Origin: Spisula solida
Taxonomy: Eukaryota > Mollusca > Bivalvia > Venerida > Mactridae
Assembly: GCA_947247005.1 (NCBI GenBank)
Contig: OX365945.1
Location: forward strand, 36,882,551 to 36,946,550
Reading direction: 5' to 3'
Length of the DNA: 64,000 bases
Under the pieces are notes generated by a model. It worked only from the letters and a program-made list of their open reading frames with translations, did no database searches and was not told where the DNA came from. Numbering within the stretch: the first letter of the stretch is position 1; the number at the start of each line of letters is the position of its first letter. The position numbers and the translations under genes were made by a program. This document shows positions 12,266 to 23,345 of this stretch, piece by piece.

Positions 12266-13402
12266 TTCTGGTAGTAAAGGTTTCCGTGTTTGTTCTGGTA
12301 GGAAAGGTTATCGTGCTTGTTCTGGTAGGAAAGGTTTCCGTGTTTGTTCTGGTAGGAAAGGTTTATGTGTTTGTTCTGGTAGGAAAGGTTTCCGTGTTTG
12401 TTCTGGTAGGAAAGGTTTCCGTGTTTGTTCTGGTAGGAAAGGTTTCCGTGTTTGTTCTGGTAGGAAAGGTTTCCGTGTTTGTTCTGGTAGGAAAGGTTTC
12501 CGTGTTTGTTCTGGTAGGAAAGGTTTCCGTGTTTGTTCTGGTAGGAAAGGTTTCATTGTTTGTTCTGGTAGGAAAGGTTTCCTTGTTTGTTCTGGTAGGA
12601 AAGGTTTCCGTGTTTGTTCTGGTAGGAAAGGTTTCATTGTTTGTTCTGGTAGGAAAGGTTTCCTTGTTTGTTTTGGTAGGAAAGGTTTCCGTGCTTGTTC
12701 TGGTAGGAATGGTTTCCGTGCTTGTTCTGGTAGGAATGGTTTCCGTGTTTGTTCTGGTAGGAAAGGTTTCCGTGTTTGTTCTGGTAGGAAAGGTTTCCGT
12801 GTTTGTTCTGGTAGGAAAGGTTTCCGTGTTTGTTCTGGCAGGAAAGGTTTCCGTGTTTGTTCTGGCAGGAAAGGTTTCCGTGTTTGTTCTGGTAGGAAAG
12901 GTTTCCGTGTTTGTTCTGGTAGGAAAGGTTTTCGTGCTTGTTCTGGTAGGAATGGTTTCCGTGTTTGTTCTGGTAGGAAAGTTTTCCGTGTTTGTTCTGG
13001 TAGGAAAGGTTTCCGTGTTTGTTCTGGTAGGAAATGTTTCCGTGTTTGTTCTGGTAGGAAAGTTTTCCGTGTTTGTTCTGGTAGGAAAGGTTCCGTGTTT
13101 GTTCTGGTAGGAAATATTTCCTTGCAGTTTGTTCTGGTAGGAAAGTTTTCCTTGTTTGTTCCGGTAGGAAATGTTTCCTTGCAGTTTGTTCTGGTATGAA
13201 AGGTTTCCTTGTTTGTTCTGGTAGGAAGTGTTTCCTTGTAGTTTGTTCTGGTAGGAAAGGTTTCCTTGTTTGTTCTGGTAGGAAAGGTTTCCTTGTTTGT
13301 TTTGGTAGGAAATGTTTCCTTGTTCGTTCTGGTAGGAAAGGTGTCCTTGTTTGTTCTGATAGGGAAGGTTTCCGTGCTTGTTCTGTTAGAAAATGTTCCG
13401 CA
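12266..13402. repeat. 27-bp minisatellite, about 42 copies
   Basis: The unit is built on 'gtttgttctggtaggaaagg' and is 27 bases long, with some 29-base variants carrying 'ttgcag' near 13115-13245. Because 27 is a multiple of three and the unit lacks stops in some frames, it yields a 314-codon plus ORF (12166-13110; repeat VSVFVLVGK) and a 367-codon minus ORF (12308-13411; repeat RKPFLPEQT). Open frames on both strands argue for an array artefact rather than a gene. Confidence 0.95.
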
Positions 13403-13532
13403 TGAAATCATTCTTCAAATTTTGGATTGAATCAAGTAGCGAAAATCTAGTTACTAACAATGTATCAATTTTACCTTAAACCTGAAAACAATATTCAATG
13501 AGGTATTTGTGAAAAAGTTGCTGGTTGCTCGA

Positions 13533-13792
13533 ACAGGGTGCAAGTACGACATGACTTTTTGGCTATTCAGGGGCACGACCGTCAATTCAGGTAACAAGTT
13601 TCGTCATTTCGTTCATTTATTCGGTCTAAATAATAACAAAATACAGATGAGAGCCGTTTCAATAAAAAGAGAAATGCTGTGGTGTATGTTTAATTTACGA
13701 ATATTGTTATTGTTCTTGTTATTTTGTTTTAAACTGCAACCGCGCATTTGAGTATCAAATAGTGGCGAAGGTAAGCGGGTATATTCTTAACA
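13533..13792 (+). repeat. Left arm of a widely spaced inverted pair
   Basis: From 'cagggtgcaagtac' through 'ggctattcaggggcacgac', 'ttcgtcatttcgttcattta' and 'cgcgcatttgagtatcaaa' to 'atattctta', this stretch matches the reverse complement of 19235-19507. Matching is near full length with indels and point changes. An ORF crosses it (GCKYDMTFWLFRGT) and the other arm encodes GCMYHVTCWLFRGT in its matching frame. See the finding on this pair. Confidence 0.8.
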
Positions 13793-13798
13793 AGCTCT

Positions 13799-13992
13799 TC
13801 CACATTTGCACCTGTGAAGAGAGGTTATTCAATGTGTAGAAAGGTGCTCCTCAAGTACAAACAATCTGTAAAACCCTTATCCGCAAACATCTCATTTGAA
13901 GGTACCTTTCAAATGCTCATTTTTCTGATGAGCTGTTAGCTGGTGTGGCGCTGTGAAGCACTTCCCACAAGTTGTACACACTTGGATTTTGG
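13799..13992 (-). pseudogene. C2H2 zinc-finger gene fragment, decayed
   Basis: On the minus strand one frame reads PKIQVCTTCGKCF then TAPHQLTAHQKNEH. This is a complete C2H2 finger, C-X2-C-X12-H-X4-H, with the family's F and L in place. The next finger is recognisable (DVCG.GFYRLFVLEEHLSTH), but its first cysteine is TGA and the lysine after CG is TAA. A third stop follows the last His, and the next finger begins HRCKCGR with a damaged CxxC. C2H2 fingers usually bind nucleic acid; this copy cannot encode a working array. It lies between the inverted-repeat arm and the 31-bp array. No start, promoter or splice site seen. Confidence 0.7.
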
Positions 13993-14005
13993 GGGCGGAA
14001 TGGCG

Positions 14006-15265
14006 GCTTGTTCTATGTCTCTTCGGGTGGTCATCATCCTGTTCTATGTCTCTTCAGGTGGCCAGCATCCTGTTATACGTGGGTAGATCCAAACGTAATG
14101 TCACTGTTCCGCTGGTGAGTTTATTTGTTGGCGTACGTCAATAAAATTTATATCAAAATGTAAAGTAATTCAATTCTGATTAATATCATTTGTGTCATAT
14201 TGTTTGAATTTTAAAATATAATTATATAGACATTCACAATAAACCACTGACGTCATGTCGCCGCACACGAAAATGACGTTATTTTTCTAGCGTATAATTA
14301 CAGTTGATGAGACATGGGTGTATTTCTATGACCCTGAAATAAGACAGGCCCGTAACAATGTGTTTTCCTCACTACATAAAGACTCTAGTATGTAAATGTG
14401 TTTAAAAAACGGGTGAACAGACATGATTGCTGTATAGAACATCAATGATGATACTTTGAAAATGAATGACGTAAGTAACATCAAATTTTGTTTACGACGT
14501 CGTTGACGTCATTGGCTTGTGGCGATGTCTGTTAGTAGGCTTCCTATGTACATGTATATCTCAATAACAAATAATTGCATTATGATAAAATTAGGTCATT
14601 ATATTGGAAATAATTATATTAATGTAGCTACGTGTAAAATTGCGTTGTTTTATTTACAGTATGCACGATTTTACAGCACCAGTGACATTACTTTTGGATC
14701 TCCCTACGTATGTCTCTTCAGGTGGCCAGCATCCTGTTCTATGTCTATTCAGGTGGCCAGCATCCTGTTCTATGTCTCTTCAGGTGGCCAGCATCCTGTT
14801 CTATGTCTCTTCTGGTGGCCAGCATCCTGTTCTATATCTCTTCAGGTGGCCAGCATCCTGTTCTATGTCTCTTCAGGTGGCCAGCATCCTGTTCTATGTC
14901 CCTTCAGGTGGCCAGCATCCTGTTCTTTGTCTCTTCAGGTGGCCAGCATCCTGTTCTATGTCTCTTCAGGTGGCCAGCATCCTGTTCTATGTCTCTTCAG
15001 GTGACCAGCATCCTGTTCTATGTCTCTCCAGGTGGTCAGCATCTTGATCTATGTCTCTTCAGGTGGTCAGCATCCTGTTCTATGTCTCTTCAGGTGGTCA
15101 GCATCCTGTTCTATGTCTCTTCAGGTGGCCAGCATCCTGTTCTATGTCTCTTCAGGTGACCAGCATCCTGTTCTATGTCTCTCCAGGTGGTCAGCATCTT
15201 GATCTATGTCTCTTCAGGTGGTCAGCATCCTGTTCTATGTCTCTTCAGGTGGTCAGCATCCTGGA
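14006..15265. repeat. 31-bp minisatellite, about 20 copies, split by a MITE
   Basis: The unit 'tctcttcaggtggccagcat' plus 'cctgttctatg' is 31 bases. About 2.2 copies lie at 14006-14077 and about 18 at 14709-15265; the gap is the MITE at 14078-14708. Variants (ggtgaccagcat, ggtggtcagcatcttgatct) are grouped and repeated as a block near 15001-15060 and 15156-15215. ORFs in all three plus frames come from the repeat. Confidence 0.95.
14078..14708. mobile_element. 631-bp MITE with TA duplication (Tc1/mariner-like)
   Basis: Terminal inverted repeats of 29 bp with 3 mismatches: 14078-14106 starts CGTGGGTAGATCC and 14680-14708 ends GGATCTCCCTACG. It is flanked by TA at 14076-14077 and 14709-14710. 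Removing the element and one TA restores a normal 31-bp unit (cctgtt.ta|tgtctcttc). TA duplication is the mark of Tc1/mariner-type transposition. No transposase ORF, so it must have moved in trans. Confidence 0.9.
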
Positions 15266-18200
15266 TAACGATAAAAATCAACCCACGATTTAGAATAAAA
15301 ATTTGCTAGGTCGCCTCACTTAGATCGTATAACTATAGGATTTTATTATATGGACCACTTAAAACTCCGAATACGTTCAAACCTCCCTATGCAGTATATC
15401 AAATGTTTTAGCAGTTCTTTTGGAAGAAATTATCCAATGCGATTCTTATGAGGAGTCATATCCAACTATTTGTCTCATTTGTATTGAATGTGTTTTCAAG
15501 TCGACCACAGTTACCTTCCCTTGACTGGTGTTATACCGGTTTTAATCTGATCGATCTTATCTCGATTGCGTAATCGCGCTATGCTAACTCAGCGGGTTGT
15601 CGGAGTGTATAAATTAATGTATATCATTTGCTGGAGGGGTTTTGTGCGTTCAGTTACACTTTGGTATTTTTGACATTTTGTATATGATGCATACCAGGAT
15701 CTTTTTTATGGGCATATCTCTGTCATTATGAAATTTTGTTCATAAGGTAGGTATCATCAGGAACATTTAAATGCTTCCATGGTATCATTCAGAATTCGTT
15801 GATCATGTGTGAGGAATCTAACAATTATGCATTTGTTATACTAGTAACCGCAATACATGTCACGATATGTATACTTATTAGCATGCATATTCGATGGATG
15901 ATAAAAAAATAAACGGTTACTAGTAACTGTACAATGCTTGAGTATGTGTGCAATATCACAAAGTACAGTTTAAATGAAATTTAGCAACCACTGCTGATTT
16001 TTCAGTATGTTGTACGGTTGATTGTTCAGTCGCATCTTCGAGCCATAGACCATACAATTATGGAACTGGTTTTTTAATATCTTGAAAAATAAAAAAGTTA
16101 TGACAATTTTAAGTTCGTGAAATAGAGCGTTTTTTTCTTGAATTAAATAGGAGAATATTCACGCGCTTGCGGGCCCGACAAAACTCAAATTTTCCCTCTC
16201 ATTGTCACAAATATTTTATTTTTTCAAGATATCGGGATGAAACATTTGTTAAACTTATTTATGTTGGACAAGTGCTTTCAAAGTTATGAAGAGTTGAAAT
16301 GTTAAACAAATACTAAATCAGTTTTCATTGTTTTAATCAAATCATAACATCAATCATATAACCAACAAAGTCATATATTCATTTTCAAGTTATCACAAAA
16401 TGTAGTTTGGCTATTTTGACCTGAAACTGACCTTTATGCAAGACTATATTACAAGGTTCTTGCTTTGAATACATGAATATCAATTTCCGCAAGCAAGTCG
16501 TGCGATATCGGTATTTCAAATTTGTGTTTCTATTACATCTCGAGCTACTTCGTGATACTCCCCGATTATGAAATATATTGTGATAATATATTGACTGTTA
16601 AATTATGCTAGTCAATTCATCATCCTGATTTTTTAAAATAATGAGTTAAATACTTAAAATGGAATTAATCACATCGGCATTTTATATCTGAATATGAATT
16701 TGTGCTTTTATCAGACTTGTTATAATATATAGACTGTAGACTGTGGCTTGATTTATGATGCGTTATATGCCCGTGGTATTTCCGGTGACACCCGCAATAA
16801 AAGTTACAGGGGTTTGTTTATACATGTATTGTCTTATTGTAGCAAAAAGGCTGTATCTACAAATGAAAAAAGAAGGCAGATAGAAACTTTATATAAACGC
16901 ATCTTGAATGATACTTACTGTTTTATTTTTACATTGTGGTTATAGGTATTAGCGATGCGACCATACATGTATGATAAAAAATATTTATGATACTTATTAT
17001 ACGAATATGAAAATTTACTTTGCATGAAGCATAAAACAATGCATATAACAAATAACAATGATGGAAAACATAAATTTTCAGGAGAAAAAACCCTAATATA
17101 TATGATTAATTAATATATAGAATGTTCGAATCCCAACTGGCTTCGTAATCTGTCTGGTCAGAGCAGACGCGCTTTATTCCTCTAGCCGGGCTATAGTTAA
17201 ATGATTATCATTAAAATATACGCATATTATTAGCAATATATAAGCAAGTACATGTATACTGTAAATGAACCATAAAGCTATAATGCACATGTATTTAATC
17301 TGCCTTAGTGTAAAACATACATTTCAACATCTGAATTCAGGCCTCTTAAAGTATACGGATTTTTTCTCACCTTTTTTGGCGTTTAATTTTCATTTTACAA
17401 TTCGTATATATTCAATTAGGTGGTACAACGTGTCAATTAACCAGTTTATTTAACAAGTGTCATAGGAATGACATGATTCTTCATTTTTATGTCTCACCTG
17501 TTCGATTATTATAATTTTAAATTATGCGTGAGCTTATGACATTTCACTTTTAATTATTTTAATGCATGTATTACTTTCCAAATCGGCAATAAAGTCAAAG
17601 TTTAAAATCTCTAAAATCATAATAAAGTATGTATACAGGAAATATAGCGGTTATAGAAATATAGCGGTTATAACCCTTCACGCGAATGTACCACTTTTAT
17701 TACCCCACATGCTATGACAATCGCAGCGGGGCGCGTCATAAAACAATTAACAATGTGCAAATTAAATATGTGTATTACTTTTTTACTAAAAAAAAATGAT
17801 ACCTGTTTTAAAAAACCGTAAAAAGGGGGCAGATCTAATTATCACATTTCTTATATCAAAATACCAATCTGACGGGAAGAAATTAAACTATTAATCAAGT
17901 TTGCACAAAATATATTCCCCGAGAAACAAAAGAACTACGGACAAGAAAGTAACCAAGTTTGATATCAAATCCGTTCATTTCCTTCTTTGTTCAATGTGAG
18001 TGATAGTCATGTTAAAAACCTTTAAAAAGGGGGTTGATCCCATAAAGATACAACTATGAAATTTAGTGCATTATATTGTAGACATATCAAACTACAAAAT
18101 ATGTTTGCACATAAGAAATATCTCAAATAGTTATTATCATATGGACAAATTTACGTGGAGTCCCCATGCCTTCCAATGGTAAAAAAATTGTCACATGTGC

Positions 18201-19234
18201 GAATACAAATGGGACAAATAGTTGGATATGCATAGTGAGTTGCACTTGAACTCGAATGCGTCATGCTTACACAAGAACTTTTCTCATTTAGAACAGAAAC
18301 TTGTACATGTAATAAATAAATATGACATATGCAACAGTTCTAATGTGTGAGCATGAACCAGTACACTGCTCAGAATCGTGTTTAACTCGGGTTTACTCCT
18401 TTCTAGATAAAAAGAACGAAACGAGTATATTTCTAGCTGTTTTAAAAGCTTACTTTGTGCCTTTTACATCGAAGACATTTAACCATACACCTGAATATAC
18501 CTTGTATGGATTCGTTACCTAAATATAATATACTAGTACATTATTCAATTAGCTAACTACATCACGTGATCTATGTACACGGGTGCAAAATAAATACAGT
18601 CCAGACTATGACAACAATTGGCATAAAATGGACACAAACGTGATAATAACTTTGTACATTCTAATTTATTCGTTTGAAAAAAAATGTAAATAAGTTCAAC
18701 AAGCTTCCGTATCGTATTGTTTTAACCATGTCCTAATTTTGATTGTACAGCAATTTTGAACGTGTAAGTAAATGATAAAAGTGCTGTATAAATATGTTAC
18801 AATAATAATAATAATAATAATAATAAATAACATACATGGCATCAATTGTAAAGTTAATATCAGGACATATTTCAAAATTTAAACTGGGCATAAATAAAAC
18901 AAGAAAGACAAACATGTTATCGACCTATTCAATGAAGTGTCGAATATTAAATACGTATTTTTATGTCTGAAATAGACTTCGGATAATAATGCCGACATGC
19001 GAATCATATCTTTACAAATACACAGAAATTAACAAATCTGTACCCCTGCTTAGCCATTTCAAAATGGTATCTATACTTAGCATTATCAATATCAGGTCAT
19101 TTTAGACGTGAAATAAAGTCGACCCAGCTTGAATTTGTTGGAAAATAAATTAGAATTACAATACTAACATAAATGAAGTACAATGAAAGATTTCACGTAC
19201 ATGTAATTAATTGTAAGCAGTTTTGTGCGAGATT
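15266..19234. other. AT-rich sequence between the inverted arms, no gene seen
   Basis: Nearly 4 kb without a convincing exon. A short inverted pair lies at about 15458-15488 and 18201-18232 ('catatccaactatttgtc' against its complement). An (AAT)n microsatellite is at 18801-18827. ORFs of 60-66 codons (16748-16945, 17265-17453, 18322-18522) have no motifs. 'gttcgaatccc' at 17124 resembles a tRNA B box but has no A box or cloverleaf around it. Confidence 0.55.
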
Positions 19235-19507
19235 GGTAAGAATATACCCCCACTTGCCTTCGTCACTTTTTGATACTCAAATGCGCGGTTGCAATTTTAA
19301 ACACAATAAGACAATACCATGAATATGCGTACAAACATACATCAGAGCGTTTATATTTTTAATGAGACTGCTCTCATCTATCTCTTGTTCTTATTTATAC
19401 TTTATAAATGAACGAAATGACGAAAAATGTTAACTGAATCGACGGTTTCGGTCATTTTTTCGTGCCCCTGAAAAGCCAACATGTCACGTGGTACATGCAC
19501 CCTGTCG
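19235..19507 (-). repeat. Right arm of the widely spaced inverted pair
   Basis: Reverse complement of the 13533-13792 arm, with shared landmarks 'tttgatactcaaatgcgcgg', 'aatgaacgaaatgacgaaa', 'cgtgcccctgaaaagcc' and 'gcaccctgtcgta'. Homology stops at the same relative point in both copies ('taagaatata'), implying a defined repeat end there. Confidence 0.8.
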
Positions 19508-19658
19508 TAGCAGCGCTGGTTAGGAAACAGTCCAGGGAAAACTTGTAAGGTGAATTGGCGGCCAAATACAACTGAAAAATTGTATTGAAACAGCTTTTAG
19601 CCTGAGTTATACTTGGGTCACAAATTATCTTGACGGCGGACGATGTCCGTGTATCTGA

Positions 19659-20049
19659 TGTGTACCTGACCACTGTGGTATACCGTACACCAGATAGTGC
19701 ATGTGTACCTGACCACTGTGGTATACCGTACACCAGATAGTGCATGTGTACCTGACCACTGTGGTATACCGTACACCAGATAGTGCATGTGTACCTGACC
19801 ACTGTGGTATACCGTACACCAGATAGTGCATGTGTACCTGACCACTGTGGTATACCGTACACCAGATAGTGCATGTGTACCTGACCACTGTTGTATACCG
19901 TACACCAGATAGTGCATGTGTACCTGACCACTGTGGTATACCGTACACCAGATAGTGCATGTGTACCTGACCACTGTGGTATACCGTACACCAGATAGTG
20001 CATGTGTACCTGACCACTGTGGTATACCGTACACCAGATAGTGCATGTG
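19659..20049. repeat. 43-bp minisatellite, 9 copies
   Basis: Nine nearly identical 43-base units carrying 'gtacctgaccactgtggtat'; one copy has gttgtat. Minus-strand ORFs in three frames (up to 232 codons, 19452-20150) read through it only because the unit lacks stops. They should not be taken as a gene. Confidence 0.95.
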
Positions 20050-20319
20050 TATTTAAGTAATATCATTAATTTTATTAATTTTCGCGACATTGGACTGGAA
20101 ACGAGTTGTAAGTTCAGCCACGATATTTTCCAAACGACTGATTTCTTCATGCAGTCCTTCTCCTTTTGATATAATTATATATATATATTAATTAAACGGG
20201 GTATTAGTATATATTTATATTGGTCCATACTGTAAAAGACAGAAAGAAACGTTTTCAGTTGCTATCGGCTATAATATAGATCTATAACAAACGAAAAAGG
20301 GACTCTTTCAATACTACAA

Positions 20320-20460
20320 TTCTCGCTCCGCGTGTCAAGTTGTTGTTTGTTTGCGATCGAAGTGCGTGACCATCCGGTTTTCCCTGTCCAATCAACCAGT
20401 GACATGCTTCCACGGAAGAAACTGTATCAAATGCATTGAAACGCCCAGAATGCACCAGGT
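20320..20460 (-). mobile_element. SINE 3' fragment
   Basis: On the minus strand 'attggacagggaaaaccgga' followed by 'tggtcacgcac' and a caaacaaacaacaac tail matches the 3' part of the SINE at 63405-63800 ('gtggggacaaaacccggatg', 'accatgcac', then an A/C-rich tail). The tRNA head is absent. Confidence 0.55.
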
Positions 20461-21437
20461 GGGTCAATAGCTAGATTCTAATCTATTTTTATTTAATAAA
20501 AGTTTTTCCAAGCTTAAAAGGTCTATTTTCCTGGATTCGCCCCTAAAACTATAATCCTTCATTCGTTCCTGCTCCATGAATGAATGAAACAAACCCGGAG
20601 AGGTTGTTCCCCTTTGTAGATTACACCTTTTAGACTAAAAAATCGCTCAAAACGACACATTTTACAATGTACCGTTATTATTTCCATTTACATGTGTTAC
20701 AGTGTAAAATGCACAATTTGATTCTGCGTTTAGTAATATAATTTTCATTTTTCTAGGCTTAGTTTTGCGTAGAAAATCGTTTGCGATTTTTGCCGTTTTC
20801 GACTGTGCCTCACCTTTTGACGTTACGTCGTCTGAACGAATAGCTCATCTTTGCATGAATAACAGTAATAATATTATGCCTCTAACCACTGTCTAACGAT
20901 ACCAAAGAGAAGTATTGCGAACTTGTTTAAACATTCACGATTCATTGCAATTTTGTACATTAACAAGTCAAACGATTTGTTCAAGTAGTGTAAATTGCTC
21001 CATTTCAACATAGTTTCATCATGAATTAAACAACCCGGAGAGGTTGTTTCCCTTTGAAACAATTGACAAAGCGGTCGTCTATTTTTAGATATCCAACTGC
21101 ATTTATTTTTAAACTGACATGGTTAGAAAGTCGGTCACACGCGGGTTTTACCTGTTACTATTTATAGATCATAAGCTGAAATAAGGGAGAGAACTGCGTC
21201 GGTCTTGTTGATAAACTCGTCAGATTTGCCAAGCAAGTGCTACGTTGATGCGGAACATTCAGAGCTTGGATTTATTGAACAAACGTGACGGGAAATGTGA
21301 ATATTATAATATAATTTTATAAATAAAATATCGTCTGCAAATTTAATGACTGTAAAGATCAACTGGTTGCTTTGTTCTACACAAATGATTTACAACTAAG
21401 TACGCGGTGCGAATCAGGAACACGACACATCGTAATA
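20461..21437. other. Intergenic sequence with a 440-bp-spaced direct repeat
   Basis: 'acccggagaggttgtt' plus '(c/t)ccctttg' occurs at about 20592-20616 and 21033-21056, each preceded by a 'gaat.aaac' motif. The intervening sequence is AT-rich and non-coding. This could be a small duplication or the repeats of an old element; no other ends seen. Confidence 0.5.
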
Positions 21438-21438
21438 A

Positions 21439-21754
21439 TGCACCTATCAATGTTTTCCCCTAGGGGGGGGGGGGGGGGGGGGGCGGGCTGACCCAGGGGA
21501 ATTTGACATTTTTACTTTTTCAAAGTCTAAATTCCCACCCTAGAGTAAGGGCAATTTGTCAAAATCCCCTCACTGTGAGATGCTTTACATACCCCCCCCC
21601 CCGGGATCAAAAATTCGGCCAAAGTCAAAATTTCCCGGGACTCGTCACCATTCTGTCTGTCAAATTCCCACCTATCGGAAACAGCCTTCTGTCAAAAGTC
21701 CCGTGTATGACCGCCGCCCCCCCCCCCCCCCGGGGGGGAAACATTGATAGGTAC
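21439..21754. mobile_element. Short MITE with long G and C runs
   Basis: Terminal inverted repeats ACCTATCAATGTTT (from 21442) and AAACATTGATAGGT (to 21752). Inside are a G run of 21 (21463-21483), C runs of 11 (21592-21602) and 15 (21717-21731), and 'cccgggactcg' and 'attcccacc' phrases shared with 30856-31774 and 62775-62999. So it belongs to that family. The 63-86-codon ORFs across it are artefacts of the runs. Confidence 0.75.
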
Positions 21755-22588
21755 ATAATATGAAAATCTCCAAATGCGTAACAATATTGGACCAAAGGTT
21801 ATTTGATTGTGGTGTGTGTGAAGCCTCATGTGTATTGAACACCAGTGAGTAATGTATTATCTACATCTACATCATGTCGATGGTCTCGCATGATAAATAA
21901 GAATACATGAACGACAGTGGACCCAAGTGTTAGATCTGTATAATTATTATTAATGAAAACTATGATAATCTGTGAGCGATCAGCCACTATCGAGAGACTA
22001 CGCTAAACGCCACACACAATGCACGTGACTCGAAAAGTTCATGATTTCAAGTTGGGTTTTTTAATTAACATTTCTATTTGTAAGTGACTTTAGATGGTCG
22101 TATGGCAGTAGTCCCGGTGCAACCGAAAATAACTGTATCATTGATAAAGAATAAATACAAAAATACAGAAATGTATTTATAATTATTTCTATGGTACGGT
22201 GAGCTGTGTGTGAGACCATGCACGTTGGGACCCAATTAACGCCCCTTCATGATGAAAAGCACACACACAAACACACACTGGTGCCCTGCTTGCTGTATTC
22301 TTACAGAAGAGTGTTTGAACATTTATAACCAACCGTTTTCATAATACAAGTTCTGCCTAGGACATGATATGCATTCTAAATTGGCACTAATGAGAAATCA
22401 GAATAAGCAGGTAGTTGTATCTAATACAACTACCTGGAATAAGTAAATCTCGTTTAATCATGTGTGTTTTTTCAAAACGATATGATCATGTTGTTGCTAC
22501 ATGAATCATGAAAACACATAAACAGACCCAGCAGACTCTAGAACTAGTAGGCAGAACAGTGTACATGGCTTCATAAAGTATAAACACT
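21755..22588. other. Intergenic sequence with a perfect small palindrome
   Basis: No gene seen. 22408-22436 is a perfect 13-bp inverted repeat around CTA (CAGGTAGTTGTAT ... ATACAACTACCTG), directly flanked on both sides by GAATAAG (22401-22407, 22437-22443). A short CA-rich tract lies near 22260. Confidence 0.6.
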
Positions 22589-22987
22589 ATAGCATAGCAT
22601 AGCATAGCATAGCATAGCATAGCATAGCATAGCATAGCATAGCATAGCATAGCATAGCATAGCATAGCATAGCATAGCATAGCATAGCATAGCATAGCAT
22701 AGCATAGCATAGCATAGCATAGCATAGCATAGCATAGCATAGCATAGCATAGCATAGCATAGCATAGCATAGCATAGCATAGCATAGCATAGCATAGCAT
22801 AGCATAGCATAGCATAGCATAGCATAGCATAGCATAGCATAGCATAGCATAGCATAGCATAGCATAGCATAGCATAGCATAGCATAGCATAGCATAGCAT
22901 AGCATAGCATAGCATAGCATAGCATAGCATAGCATAGCATAGCATAGCATAGCATAGCATAGCATAGCATAGCATAGCATAGCATAG
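22589..22987. repeat. Pure pentanucleotide microsatellite (AGCAT)79
   Basis: From 22591 to 22985 the sequence is 79 uninterrupted AGCAT units without a single change. Minus-strand ORFs (CYAML repeats, up to 210 codons) exist because no frame of the unit contains a stop. Perfect purity at this length suggests recent expansion and probably length polymorphism. Confidence 0.98.
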
Positions 22988-23247
22988 AATGTTGCCTTCC
23001 GTTGCAACTTGCACGTCAAGCACAAATCCTTTAAAACCATTACCACTGTGTCTGTCCTTATGTCCACTGTTTCTCATTACATGTATTATCAAAGTACACA
23101 AGTTACAAGCATTGGTTACTAAATATTGTAAATGCACATTGATCAATTGTATATAGTGCTCGTTGAGTAACTCGAGAGTAATAAACATGTATTTTTGTAT
23201 CATTTAAAAGAGAATGCGGTGCTTGTAGTAAAATGCCTCGTACAGTA

Positions 23248-23345
23248 GCACATTTTTCCAGTGCAGTACTGCAGTTATTACACACTTTTCCAGTGCAGTA
23301 CTGCAGTTATTACACACTTTCCCAGTGCAGTACTGCAGTTATTAC
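23248..23345. repeat. 32-bp tandem repeat, 3 copies
   Basis: Three 32-base units, each with the perfect palindrome GCAGTACTGC. Changes are limited to the start of each unit (cacatttttcc, cacacttttcc, cacactttccc). Confidence 0.9.

Noticed and set aside
12166..13411. 314-codon plus and 367-codon minus ORFs as structural-protein genes
   Set aside because: Both strands are open over the same 27-bp array; no splice, promoter or family signal. Period divisible by three explains them.
17110..17190. tRNA gene (gttcgaatccc)
   Set aside because: Only a B-box-like string; no A box at the right distance and no cloverleaf.
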